From Chloroflexota bacterium (GTDB taxonomy: Bacteria > Chloroflexota > Anaerolineae > Anaerolineales > VGOW01), in assembly GCA_016875735.1 (NCBI GenBank), contig VGOW01000023.1, positions 1-50,483 of the forward strand: a stretch of DNA of 50,483 nucleotides, in the 5' to 3' direction. A program made the position numbers and the translations under genes. The notes under the pieces are model-generated. The model worked only from the letters and a program-made list of their open reading frames with translations. It was not told the origin of the DNA and made no database searches. Of this stretch, positions 10,439 through 19,041 are shown piece after piece; position 1 is the stretch's first letter, and each line of letters starts with the position of its first letter.

Positions 10439-11722
10439 TCAAGAGATCAGATCGAGGAGGCGATACCACACTGCCGCCAACGGAAGGAACCACGGCTTGC
10501 CGTTGTACAACGGCATCGTGGGAAACGCCATACCCTCGAACGGATTATAACCGCCCCGCCCGGCGATGCGGTCGGCCATTTGCTGGCCGAGAAACGTCGC
10601 CATCGCCACGCCGTGCCCGGCATACCCCATCGCATACCACAGGCCATCCATCTGCCCGGCGTGGGGGTACAGATCGAACGTGAAGCCGAGCGTGCCTCCC
10701 CATGCATACGCCACCGGCGTGTCGCGCAGTTCGGGGAACGCGGCGATCATCTCGCGCCGCAGAATCTCCGCGCTCTCGCGCACCGTGTTCGGCGTTTCGG
10801 GCGAGAACGCCGCGCGCCCGCCAAAGACCATACGATTGTCGGGTGAGAGGCGAAAGTAGTGCAGGAAATTTTTGGTGTCGAACGCGACTCGCCGGTTGGG
10901 AATAAGAGAATTGGAGATTTGAGAATCGAGCGGTTCGGTGGCAATGATGTAACTGCCGATGGGGATGATCCGCCGCTGGAAGATCGGCGTGGCTTTGCCC
11001 GTGTAGCCGTTGGTGGCGACGAACACCTCTTTGGCCTCTATCGATCCCCGATCCGTTTTCACCGTGAAGCCGCCGTTGGCCCTTTTCTCAAGGGACGCCG
11101 CCGGTGTGGACTCGTGCAAATCGGCTCCCGCGCGTTCGGCGGCGAGGGCGAGGCCGTTGATGAATTTCGCCGGGTGCAATCCGCCACTGCGCTCGTCCAC
11201 GAGCACGCCGTGATAAAACTCCGCGCCGAGTTCAGCCTTCATCTCTGCTTTGGGCAGAGCACGAGTGGTGTGGCCGAAGTCGCGCTCCAACACTTCCTGC
11301 GCACGCTTGAGCGAGTCGAAATGCGCGGGCTTGGCCGCCGCTTCGAGGTAGCCGCACCGAACATAATCACAATCGATTTTTTCCTCTTCGATGATCTGCT
11401 CGACGCATTCTATCGTTTTGATTGACGCTTGATACAACTCGCGCGCCCGCTCTTTGCCGAACTGCCGGACGAGATCCTCCACGCCGTGTTTGTGGCCCAC
11501 CAGCACTTGCCCGCCGTTGCGCGAGCTCGCGCCCCAGCCGAGCGTTTCGCCTTCGAGCAGAGTCACCGCTGCGCCGTGCTTCGCCAGCTTCAGCGCCGCC
11601 GATACGCCCGTGTACCCGCCGCCGATCACCACCACATCGGCCTTCGCGGGCAATGGGCGATGGGCAAACGATTTGAGCGGCGGGGCAGTGGCAGACCAGA
11701 GAGAGGTTTCGGGAATGAGCAT
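10439..11722 (-). CDS. FAD-dependent amine/amino-acid oxidoreductase (DAO family, PuuB-like)
   Basis: 427 residues. The N-terminal dinucleotide motif VVVIGGGYTGVSAALKLA is followed by GETLGWGASSRNGGQ, characteristic of gamma-glutamylputrescine/glycine oxidase-like DAO proteins. The C-terminal FAD contact is seen in YAMGYAGHGVAM. Such enzymes oxidise a C-N bond, releasing an aldehyde or 2-oxo acid. The start ATG 11722 gives family length; a longer frame upstream is an antisense-like artefact overlapping the lipoprotein gene. It lies 5 bases after the BMP lipoprotein. If glycine or sarcosine were the substrate, its product would feed the downstream glyoxylate aminotransferase, but that is inference. 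Confidence 0.88.
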   Translation of the reverse strand: MLIPETSLWSATAPPLKSFAHRPLPAKADVVVIGGGYTGVSAALKLAKHGAAVTLLEGETLGWGASSRNGGQVLVGHKHGVEDLVRQFGKERARELYQASIKTIECVEQIIEEEKIDCDYVRCGYLEAAAKPAHFDSLKRAQEVLERDFGHTTRALPKAEMKAELGAEFYHGVLVDERSGGLHPAKFINGLALAAERAGADLHESTPAASLEKRANGGFTVKTDRGSIEAKEVFVATNGYTGKATPIFQRRIIPIGSYIIATEPLDSQISNSLIPNRRVAFDTKNFLHYFRLSPDNRMVFGGRAAFSPETPNTVRESAEILRREMIAAFPELRDTPVAYAWGGTLGFTFDLYPHAGQMDGLWYAMGYAGHGVAMATFLGQQMADRIAGRGGYNPFEGMAFPTMPLYNGKPWFLPLAAVWYRLLDLIS

Positions 11723-11727
11723 AAATG

Positions 11728-12855
11728 CTATTTTTCCTCCCCGGCCGCCAAATCCACGCCGGTATCCAACGCGCCGGACGATAACTGCGCGACGACATCG
11801 CTCATCAATTGAATGACCGCCGGGCTGACGTCGGGGCCAAAGTTTTCGGCCAGCGAGAGGTTGCCGTTGGCGAGGGCGAAGGCGGCGTGAGGCGGAGACT
11901 CGCCGTTGAGGATCAAGCCAATGAGTCCGGGCAGGGAAAGATCGGGGCGGCGGAGAATGCTTCCCAGCGCGCGATCGGTTGCCGCCGTGAGATCGCGGCC
12001 CGACCAGATCACCCACATGCCCAGCGCGGCGGCGGCTTCCAACCCGGAGTCTCCGGCGGGGCCCGAGGCGGCGAACATCACGTCCACCCGCGCCCTCTGC
12101 AATCGAGCCGCCGATTCCGTTCCGGCAACGGTATCGTTCGGATCGGTGAGCGTGACTACCCATAGTTCGCAGTCGCCGCAGGTGTATCGGACGCCATGCC
12201 GGAATCCGTTTTCGTACAATTTGCTTTCGCGCTCGCCGCCGACGACCGCGATGCCCACTTCGCGCTCGGTCGTCACCAGTCCGGCCAACGCTCCGGCGAG
12301 GAAGGCTTCTTCATCGAGGCGATCCCCCGGCTCGCCCAGAGTGAAATAGTTGGCGAGCGAATCGTCGGCAGGCTGATCCACTCCGACGAATTTGATGGCC
12401 GGGTAATTTTGAGCGGCGGCGCGGGCCGCATCGGCCAATTCGCTTCCGGCGACGATGATGATGATCGCGCCGCGTTCAGCGGTCATGCCGATGGCGGCGG
12501 CAGGATCGGCGGAGTCGAGCGCATCGATGTCCACAACGTCGAGCTGCGCCAAATGCGCCGCCGCCGCGATGTGCGCGCCTTCGAGGCTGAGGGCGGCGAT
12601 GGAACCGGCGGGCGCGGAGGCAATGTGGCCGACGAAGCCGATGAGAGTCGGCGCGGGGGTGGGCGATGGCTCAAGGGTGGGCGCAGAGGCCGGGAGCGGT
12701 TCGACGGTGGGGACGACGGGAGCGAGTGCGGGAGTGGATTCGCCGAGTCCGGGCGAGGGGGTGGCGCAGGCAGTGAGCGCAACCGCGAGCAATAATAGAA
12801 CCGCCGCTGTGCGCGGCGGAATAATGACGAATGGCATAGGTGTATTGTAACTCAC
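11728..12855 (-). CDS. BMP-family substrate-binding lipoprotein
   Basis: 375 residues. A signal peptide ends in a lipobox (VALTAC, Cys30), followed by a Thr/Pro-rich spacer and a periplasmic-binding domain of the Bmp/PnrA type: FLAGALAGLVTTEREVGIAVVGG, then VMFAASGPAGDSGLEAAAALG. These usually bind nucleosides or serve as sensors. No ABC permease or ATPase genes accompany it, so it may be a sensor or a partner of a distant transporter. The GTG start at 12855 overlaps the upstream stop (GTGA); ATG at 12837 is an alternative that also leaves a full signal peptide. Confidence 0.85.
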   Translation of the reverse strand: MSYNTPMPFVIIPPRTAAVLLLLAVALTACATPSPGLGESTPALAPVVPTVEPLPASAPTLEPSPTPAPTLIGFVGHIASAPAGSIAALSLEGAHIAAAAHLAQLDVVDIDALDSADPAAAIGMTAERGAIIIIVAGSELADAARAAAQNYPAIKFVGVDQPADDSLANYFTLGEPGDRLDEEAFLAGALAGLVTTEREVGIAVVGGERESKLYENGFRHGVRYTCGDCELWVVTLTDPNDTVAGTESAARLQRARVDVMFAASGPAGDSGLEAAAALGMWVIWSGRDLTAATDRALGSILRRPDLSLPGLIGLILNGESPPHAAFALANGNLSLAENFGPDVSPAVIQLMSDVVAQLSSGALDTGVDLAAGEEK

Positions 12856-14813
12856 GGCAGCGCAAACTTGTGCACCTTCGCCGCGTTGCGATCCATGTAA
12901 AACAGTTCGCCCTGATCGGAGATCGCCAAATCGAAGCCGTAGCCCTCGATGGGCAGAATGGCGAGCGGGTTGCCGTCGGCGTCGAACACCTCAACGCCGT
13001 CGAAGTCGTTGACGTAGAGATTGCCCTGCCCGTCCACCGCCACCGCCGAGGGGCCGTTCAATCTGCCGGGGCCGTCGCCTTCGCCCCCGATCAGATCGAG
13101 CAGTTTGCCTTCGGGCGAGAGTCTGATGATCACGTCGAGCGAAGCGGCGGCCAAATAGAGATTGCCATCGCTGTCCATTGCCACACCCTCAACGCCCGCA
13201 TCCTCCATCGGGATGGACGCCGACATCGTGAGATTGCCCTCGCGGTCGAACACGGCCACCGTGTCGGCGCCCGCCGCCGCGAGGTCGCCGAAGGGCGAGA
13301 CGGCCACATCTTCGAAATCCGACTCGCCGAATGACAATCCGCCCAACGCCTCGCCGGTCGCGCCTTCGAACCGATAAATCTCGCCGCCGTACACCACGAA
13401 CAATGTGCCCTCGCGGTTGGCGGCCATACCGGAGATGTACACGTTCTCGCCTTCGATCTTCCATTGATTGACGAACTCGCCCGTCGAATCGAAAACTTGA
13501 ATGCGCCCGCCACTGTAATCGGCGGTGTAAACGTTGCCGTCGCCATCCACCGCGATGGCCCGCGTGTCGTCGAAGAAGCCGGGCCCGCTCCCCTCCCCTT
13601 TGCCGAACGAGAGGGCGAGTGGCGCGAATTCGGGCGTGGGAGTGGGCCCGAGGATGAGCGTGGGCAGTGGCGCAACGGTGGCGATCAAATCCGGGATCGA
13701 CACCTCCTCACTGCCCGACTCGTCGCGGCCAAACAGAATCATCGAAAGGCTCTGCCCCGACTCTCCCGGAATGCTGGCGTTGTAAAAATATGCGCCCACT
13801 GCCACCACAAACAGCACGCCCAGCAATGGCACACACCCGGCGATTCCGAATCGGCTGAGCGAGGCGAGGCCGAAGGCCACGCCGATGCCTGCCAGCCACG
13901 TTCCGCCGAACATCACCGCGAACACCAACAACGGGTGCGGGATGATCACTTGCCCCTCGTTGTCTACGCACCGGAGCAGAGTCCCGCCGTCCACTTCGGT
14001 GCTGCTGGCCGCGTCGTAGTAGTTGGACACGCGCCCGCCGTAGGCGTCGGTGTAACCGTCGGGGCAAACCACTGGCGCGGCGAACCGCACCAGCCCGGTG
14101 AAGCCGAACTCGCTCACCATAGCCACGATGAAGGCCACCCAAAAGAATCCGAACGATGCGCCGATCCATGTGCCGAGAAATGAGCCGCGCCGCTTTCGGT
14201 TGCTGACGGTGGCGGTGGTGGTGACGGTAGAGGTTGTCGCAGGGCGCATGAGCGCATCGGCGATGCCGCTCCCCTGCACGAACACCAACGGCCCTCCGGC
14301 CTCGAACGCCTCAACGGCGTCTTTGGCTTCTTTCAGTCCTGCGCCGGTCTTCTCACGGTAAAGTTTGATGGCTTCGATTTTGTTGCCCAACTGCACCAGC
14401 CGCGAGATTTCGGCGCGGGCAAACGCCTCGTTGCTCACCGACGCCGAAGAACGGGGCGGAGCGCCCGCGCCGCCGGGCATGACCACCGCCTGCCCTCCTT
14501 CCATTCTCTCCACTGCGCCTTTGGCTTCGGTCAGACTCACGTCGAACGTCTCGCGATAGATTCGGATAGCTTCGATTTTGTTGCCGGAGCGAATCAATCG
14601 CGCGATCTCTTTGAGTTTGATCGCCTGCGAGAGGAGCGAATCCATGCCCACCACTGGAAGCGACGGGGCGTGAGGCGCAGTTGCCTGCGGGGCGCTCCGC
14701 AGAGAGTCGGGCACGATGACTGAACTGTTGCAGTACGGGCAACGCACGGTCACGTCGTCGCCGTCGTAATCGAGCGGGGCGCTGCAATTGGGGCAAGTGA
14801 AGGATTGAGTCAT
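12852..14813 (-). CDS. Zinc-ribbon / bL12-C-terminal-like repeats / membrane / NHL-propeller protein
   Basis: 653 residues with an unusual domain order. Residues 7-28 form a zinc ribbon (CPNC...CPYC). Two repeats at about 66-105 and 133-173 match the ribosomal bL12 C-terminal fold (second: KIEAIKLYREKTGAGLKEAK). A linker follows, then transmembrane segments at about 213-235, 296-318 and 324-344, enclosing a Cys-containing loop. A Pro-rich spacer leads to an NHL-type beta-propeller (about 400-653) with repeats such as AVDGDGNVYTADYSGGRIQVF. By topology the ribbon and L12-like part face one side of the membrane and the propeller probably the outside. Function unknown. First gene of the minus-strand block, with 4-base overlap into the BMP lipoprotein. 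Confidence 0.88.
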   Translation of the reverse strand: MTQSFTCPNCSAPLDYDGDDVTVRCPYCNSSVIVPDSLRSAPQATAPHAPSLPVVGMDSLLSQAIKLKEIARLIRSGNKIEAIRIYRETFDVSLTEAKGAVERMEGGQAVVMPGGAGAPPRSSASVSNEAFARAEISRLVQLGNKIEAIKLYREKTGAGLKEAKDAVEAFEAGGPLVFVQGSGIADALMRPATTSTVTTTATVSNRKRRGSFLGTWIGASFGFFWVAFIVAMVSEFGFTGLVRFAAPVVCPDGYTDAYGGRVSNYYDAASSTEVDGGTLLRCVDNEGQVIIPHPLLVFAVMFGGTWLAGIGVAFGLASLSRFGIAGCVPLLGVLFVVAVGAYFYNASIPGESGQSLSMILFGRDESGSEEVSIPDLIATVAPLPTLILGPTPTPEFAPLALSFGKGEGSGPGFFDDTRAIAVDGDGNVYTADYSGGRIQVFDSTGEFVNQWKIEGENVYISGMAANREGTLFVVYGGEIYRFEGATGEALGGLSFGESDFEDVAVSPFGDLAAAGADTVAVFDREGNLTMSASIPMEDAGVEGVAMDSDGNLYLAAASLDVIIRLSPEGKLLDLIGGEGDGPGRLNGPSAVAVDGQGNLYVNDFDGVEVFDADGNPLAILPIEGYGFDLAISDQGELFYMDRNAAKVHKFALP

Positions 14814-14905
14814 AGGTCAAGAGAGAGATATGAGGCGCTAAAACGGCATTGGGGGCTTAATGCCCATTTTGAACTATAATCCCGAGAGTATGAAAGGCGA
14901 AGCGC

Positions 14906-15256
14906 ATGGCTGACTCGGGCAAACGTTGGACAGTTCAAGATCGAGATGGGAACTCGATTTACCTGACCGAAGAGCGTTGGCGGCACATCACGGATGCCGA
15001 GAACCATCCCGAAATAGCGGAGTATGAGGGCCATTTGCAAAAGACTCTCCAAAAAGGACGGCGACGGCAGGAACCGCTCAATCCGCGCAAATACCGTTAT
15101 TCGCATCCCTTCGATGACTTGCCGGACGACTTCAATCATGTTGTGGCGATTGCGTTGTTTGGTTTCGATGTCAACGAACAGGGTGAGACCGCCCCGAACA
15201 ACTTTGTCGCCACAGCGTTTCTCAAGCACATGCGCCTCAAAGGTGGCAGCGAATGA
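14906..15256 (+). CDS. Small conserved protein, possible toxin-like partner of DUF2283 protein
   Basis: 116 residues: a short beta-rich start (WTVQDRDGNSIYLTEERW), a HIT...HPEIAEYEGHLQKTL helix, then a strand-rich C-half. Proteins of this shape commonly sit before a DUF2283 gene, and some are compared with barnase/RelE-like nucleases, but I see no proven catalytic residues. A TATAAT box at 14875-14880 precedes it. The stop overlaps the start of the next gene by four bases (ATGA), showing translational coupling. Confidence 0.7.
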   Translation: MADSGKRWTVQDRDGNSIYLTEERWRHITDAENHPEIAEYEGHLQKTLQKGRRRQEPLNPRKYRYSHPFDDLPDDFNHVVAIALFGFDVNEQGETAPNNFVATAFLKHMRLKGGSE

Positions 15257-15630
15257 TACAGAAGCCAACATACTCCTACGATAAAGAAGCCGATGTTCTA
15301 TACATTTCCTTCTCGCCCGGCGAGAAGCCGACAGCGGCTGTTGAGTTGAATGAGAATATCCTGTTGCGTTTCAACCGCGCCGAGAAACGCGCTATTGGCC
15401 TCACGCTGATGGATTTTTCTGCGCTGGTGCAACTCGCCGAGTTTGGGCCGCGCAATTTCCCTCTGACCGGCTTGAAAGACCTCGAACCGGAATGGCAAGA
15501 GATTGTGATCGAGATTATTACCGCGCCGCCTGTGAATCAGATATTGAAAGTTTCCAGTTACATGCCTTCACCCGCAGAGACGGTGCCGATCACGTTGGTC
15601 GAGAAGCCGCCGATACCTGTGGCGGTGTAG
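15253..15630 (+). CDS. DUF2283 domain protein
   Basis: 125 residues. The N-terminal half has the DUF2283 signature (YDKEADVLYISFSPGE... followed by ENILLRFN). The C-half is an extension of unknown role. DUF2283 proteins often form two-gene modules with small putative nucleases and may act as the antitoxin. The ATGA overlap with the preceding gene fits such a module. Direct evidence of toxicity is lacking. Confidence 0.8.
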   Translation: MIQKPTYSYDKEADVLYISFSPGEKPTAAVELNENILLRFNRAEKRAIGLTLMDFSALVQLAEFGPRNFPLTGLKDLEPEWQEIVIEIITAPPVNQILKVSSYMPSPAETVPITLVEKPPIPVAV

Positions 15631-15735
15631 AGAAAAGCCCAACGCTCTTGCATCGTCGAGAGGGGCGTTCTGTTTTCAGAAGGACGCAACGGCGCGCATC
15701 AGCCACAGCGGAGTGCAAGACAATCGAGTTCTGTG

Positions 15736-16308
15736 TCAACCGCTGGATTTGATTTGGGAAATCCTATTCCGAGCTTTGGCGCTCGCTGGCTTTTGTTTCA
15801 TGGGTTTTGCTATTCCTAAGGCCTGTGCGACTTGTTCAATACCTGCCTCGCCAGCGTAGGACTCGATCTCTTTTTCCAAATTCTTCAATCTTACTTTCTG
15901 CCAAGATGATGTCACATCATGGTGTTGCCGAATAAATGCATTTGGTAAAGTGTAGAATTCAGGCTCGCTCGCACCTGCTGACCCATCATGCTTGCCATAG
16001 AATTTCCCGATATTCATGAAGGCTACAATAAGAAAATCAAACGCGCCCAAAGATGTTTCCTTGATTGGAAAGCCCCTGTCACAGTCGGTGGCATACCTAC
16101 TTTTGATCTGAACCCTGATTTGCGCAAATTCGCCATTTTTCGGGATATGGCGCGGGTCAGGGTGAATGCAAATCAAATCATAGCCCTCATTGTTGGGTGG
16201 CGCTTTGTATGTGAGAATATTCCGCCGCATGAGATAGCCCATAACCAAATATTCAGCGCCAGCAGAAACAACGGGCAGTCGAAGCCAATCGCGTTCAGCC
16301 ATATTCAT
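15736..16308 (-). CDS. PD-(D/E)XK nuclease-like protein
   Basis: 190 residues from ATG 16308, which has GGAG six bases upstream; in-frame starts at 16320 and 16302 are alternatives. The arrangement GAEYLVMGYLMRRN, then EGYDLICIHP and later AQIRVQIKSRYA gives an E...D...QxK order that fits a PD-(D/E)XK-type core with Asp in YDL and Lys in QIK. Such proteins occur near DNA repair and defence genes and as intron-encoded nucleases. The gene is visibly AT-richer than its neighbours, suggesting recent acquisition. It begins only 17 bases after the end of ftsK on the same strand. Confidence 0.65.
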   Translation of the reverse strand: MNMAERDWLRLPVVSAGAEYLVMGYLMRRNILTYKAPPNNEGYDLICIHPDPRHIPKNGEFAQIRVQIKSRYATDCDRGFPIKETSLGAFDFLIVAFMNIGKFYGKHDGSAGASEPEFYTLPNAFIRQHHDVTSSWQKVRLKNLEKEIESYAGEAGIEQVAQALGIAKPMKQKPASAKARNRISQIKSSG

Positions 16309-16324
16309 TGCCTTCTCCACCCCC

Positions 16325-18844
16325 TCACTCCTCCACCTCCCACGTCGTCTTGTCTCTCGGCAAGGGAGCGGGAGCGGAGTCGGGCGGGGCGTTGGTGGGG
16401 GCGAGGTCTTCCATATCGCTGAAGCCGATCACTTCGCGCTGTTGCGCGCCGCTCTTGGCCGGGCCCACGATGCCCTTCTCTTCGAGCAGATCGATCAGCC
16501 GCGCGGCGCGGCCATAACCGATTCGCAGTCGCCGCTGGAGGAGCGTGATCGAAGCGCGGCGCATCTCGCGCACCACCTTCACCGACTCTTCGAACAGATC
16601 GTCTTCGCCTTCGGCCTTCAGTTCGGCCTGCCGCATTTCTTCCCACAGCGGCGGCTGGTGCGATGGGGCCGCGCCCGGCGTGAGCGGCGCAGAGGGAACG
16701 GCTTCGGCGGGCGGAGTCTCCACTTCGTCGAGTCCGCGCGCGCCCTTCCAATAGCGCACCAGGCGGTGAATCTCCGTGTCCGAAACGTACACGCCCTGCA
16801 TCCGCAACGGCTGGGCGGCGTCGGGCGATTGGAAAAGCATGTCGCCGCGGCCCAGCAATTTCTCTGCGCCGGGCTGATCGAGAATCACGCGGCTATCCAC
16901 CGACGAGGCGACGGCAAAGGCGATGCGCGCCGGGAAGTTGGCTTTGATCAATCCGGTGACCACGTCCACTGAGGGGCGCTGGGTGGCGATGATGAGATGG
17001 ATGCCGGTGGCCCGCGCCATCTGCGCCAAACGGGTGATCGTCTTTTCGGTTTCGTCGGGGGCGAGCATCATCAAATCGGCCAGCTCGTCGATGATGACGA
17101 TGAGGTACGGCAGTTTCTTTTCGGCCTCTTTGCTCATGCGCGCGTTGTAATCTTCGATGTTGCGCGTGCCCGCTTTGGCAAACTTGCGATACCGCTCGTC
17201 CATTTCGCGCGTGACCCATTGCAGGCTGTTCACTACCCGCTCCAAATCCACGATCACCGGCGTGAGCAAATGCGGGATGCCGTTGTACAAAGTGAGCTCC
17301 ACCCGCTTCGGATCGACCATCAGCAGTTTGATATCGTCCGGCGTGTTTTGGATGAGCAGGGTGGCGATGACCGAGTTCACGCACACCGACTTGCCGGAGC
17401 CGGTCGTTCCGGCGACGAGCAAATGGGGCATCTTCGTCAAATCGGCGCACACTGCCTGCCCCGACACATCCTGCCCCAACGCAATCGCCAGCGGGCTTTT
17501 GCTTCTTTTTTTGGCAAAGGCCTCGCTTTCCATCACGTCGCGCAGAGCCACGAGCGCAGTTTCGTGGTTGGGCACTTCGATGCCCACGTAACCTTTGCCC
17601 GGCACCGGCGCTTCGATTCGAATCGAAGGCGCGGCCAGCGCCAATGCGAGATCGTCGGCCAGCGCAGAAATTTTGCCCACCTTCACTTTCGTCTTCTTGC
17701 CGCGCATGTCCACGTAATCCGGCTCGACGCCGAACTGAGTGATCGTCGGGCCGCGATTGATCTCCACCACTTTCACCGGAGCGCCGAACGAGTTGAGCGT
17801 GTCTTCGATGACGTGCGCCCGTTTGCGATCATAGTCGTCGTCCGCGCCGCTCTCGGAACCGGCCTCCAGCATTTCTTTGACTTCGGGCAGGACCCACGGT
17901 TGGTGTCCGCCGATGATGATCGGCTGATCGTAAAGCGGGGCGGGCGGGATTTGAGTCGGGGCGCCGGACTCTGGAGTTTGACTCGATGCGCCGGGGGGCG
18001 CCGCCTTTGCCGCTTCGGCGGGGCGCGGCTTCTTCACAGCGGGGGCGAGTGTGGGCTCGGCGCGCGGAGGCGGCGGAGTCGGAGTCGCCGCAGTGGGTGG
18101 CGCGGATTGAGCGGGCCGTTTCGCCGACGGGGTGGGAAGGGGCAATTGTTGTGCGCCCGCCGGCCCGCGGCGCGGCCGCAGTCGTTCAACGATCTTTTGA
18201 GCGATCCCAATCAATTGTTGCGTGGAGAGTCCGGCGGCGAGAATGAGGGCGATGATCCACCACGCCAGCACGGCGACGAACGTGCCCGCCGTGCCGATGC
18301 CGTTGAGGAAAAATACCAGAAGCACTGCGCCGATCCATCCGCCGCCCGCGCCCTGTTCGGCGAGGCGGAAGGCGGCGATGGGATCGTCGGCGATGGCGAA
18401 GTGGAGCGAGACGAGCGCGGCGAGATAGACGAGCGCCCAGCCCAACACACGCTCGGGGGCGATGCGCGGAAGTTTGTCGCCGAAGTGGCGCATGACCACC
18501 CACGCGCCGAGAAGGATCATGCCCAGCGGGACGAGGTAGCGCCCGACGCCGAAGAGTTGGCCGAGCAGTGTGAGGATGGGCGCGGTGAAGCTGCTGTTGG
18601 TGGGCGAGAGGAAGGCGAGGGCAATGAGAATGCCGACGACAATGAGGATGATGCCGGTGATGTCGAGTTTTTGATCGAGGCTGAGGCCTTTGGGCGCGGG
18701 CGGCGGTTCGGGCGGGGGCTGGCCTCGTTTGGCGCGCGGTTTGCCGCCGCCGTTCTTCGGCTTGGAATCTTTTTTGCCGCCGCCTTTATCGCCTTTGCCT
18801 TTGTCAGGCGGCGGGCGGCGGAAGAGGCGAGAGAGGAAACTCAT
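16325..18844 (-). CDS. ftsK: DNA translocase FtsK/SpoIIIE
   Basis: 839 residues. A basic, Pro-rich N-tail precedes four membrane helices (about 60-225), then a Pro/Ala-rich linker. The motor has the Walker A motif AGTTGSGKS around residue 476, Walker B LIVIIDELADLMM, and IIATQRPSVDVVTG. The C-terminal gamma winged helix (VREMRRASITLLQRRLRIGY) recognises oriented chromosome motifs. It pumps chromosome ends through the closing septum. Length and domain set are normal. A large heptad repeat lies upstream on the start side. Confidence 0.97.
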   Translation of the reverse strand: MSFLSRLFRRPPPDKGKGDKGGGKKDSKPKNGGGKPRAKRGQPPPEPPPAPKGLSLDQKLDITGIILIVVGILIALAFLSPTNSSFTAPILTLLGQLFGVGRYLVPLGMILLGAWVVMRHFGDKLPRIAPERVLGWALVYLAALVSLHFAIADDPIAAFRLAEQGAGGGWIGAVLLVFFLNGIGTAGTFVAVLAWWIIALILAAGLSTQQLIGIAQKIVERLRPRRGPAGAQQLPLPTPSAKRPAQSAPPTAATPTPPPPRAEPTLAPAVKKPRPAEAAKAAPPGASSQTPESGAPTQIPPAPLYDQPIIIGGHQPWVLPEVKEMLEAGSESGADDDYDRKRAHVIEDTLNSFGAPVKVVEINRGPTITQFGVEPDYVDMRGKKTKVKVGKISALADDLALALAAPSIRIEAPVPGKGYVGIEVPNHETALVALRDVMESEAFAKKRSKSPLAIALGQDVSGQAVCADLTKMPHLLVAGTTGSGKSVCVNSVIATLLIQNTPDDIKLLMVDPKRVELTLYNGIPHLLTPVIVDLERVVNSLQWVTREMDERYRKFAKAGTRNIEDYNARMSKEAEKKLPYLIVIIDELADLMMLAPDETEKTITRLAQMARATGIHLIIATQRPSVDVVTGLIKANFPARIAFAVASSVDSRVILDQPGAEKLLGRGDMLFQSPDAAQPLRMQGVYVSDTEIHRLVRYWKGARGLDEVETPPAEAVPSAPLTPGAAPSHQPPLWEEMRQAELKAEGEDDLFEESVKVVREMRRASITLLQRRLRIGYGRAARLIDLLEEKGIVGPAKSGAQQREVIGFSDMEDLAPTNAPPDSAPAPLPRDKTTWEVEE

Positions 18845-18867
18845 GGGACGATTATGCTACAGGAAAT

Positions 18868-19041
18868 CTCAAACCACAATCTTCAAACTTCAAACTACAA
18901 ACCTCAAACTCCAAATTGTGGAAAGCCATTTTGAAGTTTGGAGTTTGATCTTTGGAGTTTGGAGTTTGATCTTTGGAGTTTGATCTTTGGAGTTTGGAGT
19001 TTGATCTTTGGAGTTTGGAGTTTGATCTTTGGAGTTTATAG
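18868..19041. repeat. Large heptad repeat: two opposed 7-base arrays
   Basis: The left array (18868-18916) has seven units such as CTCAAAC and TTCAAAC. A 13-base centre separates it from the right array (18930-19041), with 16 units in unbroken 7-base register: TTTGGAG and TTTGATC alternate irregularly, with TTTGAAG first and TTTATAG last. The arrays are roughly reverse-complementary. The right end includes the stop codon of the acyltransferase gene (TAA at 19036-19038). Confidence 0.93.

Noticed and set aside
11723-12163. N-terminal extension of the FAD oxidoreductase
   Set aside because: The extension is an Arg-rich out-of-frame shadow of the BMP lipoprotein gene. The Rossmann motif fits a start at 11722.
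16997-18934. 645-codon plus-strand open frame
   Set aside because: It is the exact antisense of ftsK in a GC-rich genome. Composition is His/Arg/Asp-heavy and no domain is visible.
18930-19041. Possible CRISPR array
   Set aside because: Units are 7 bases with no spacers and no cas genes. It is a heptad tandem repeat.
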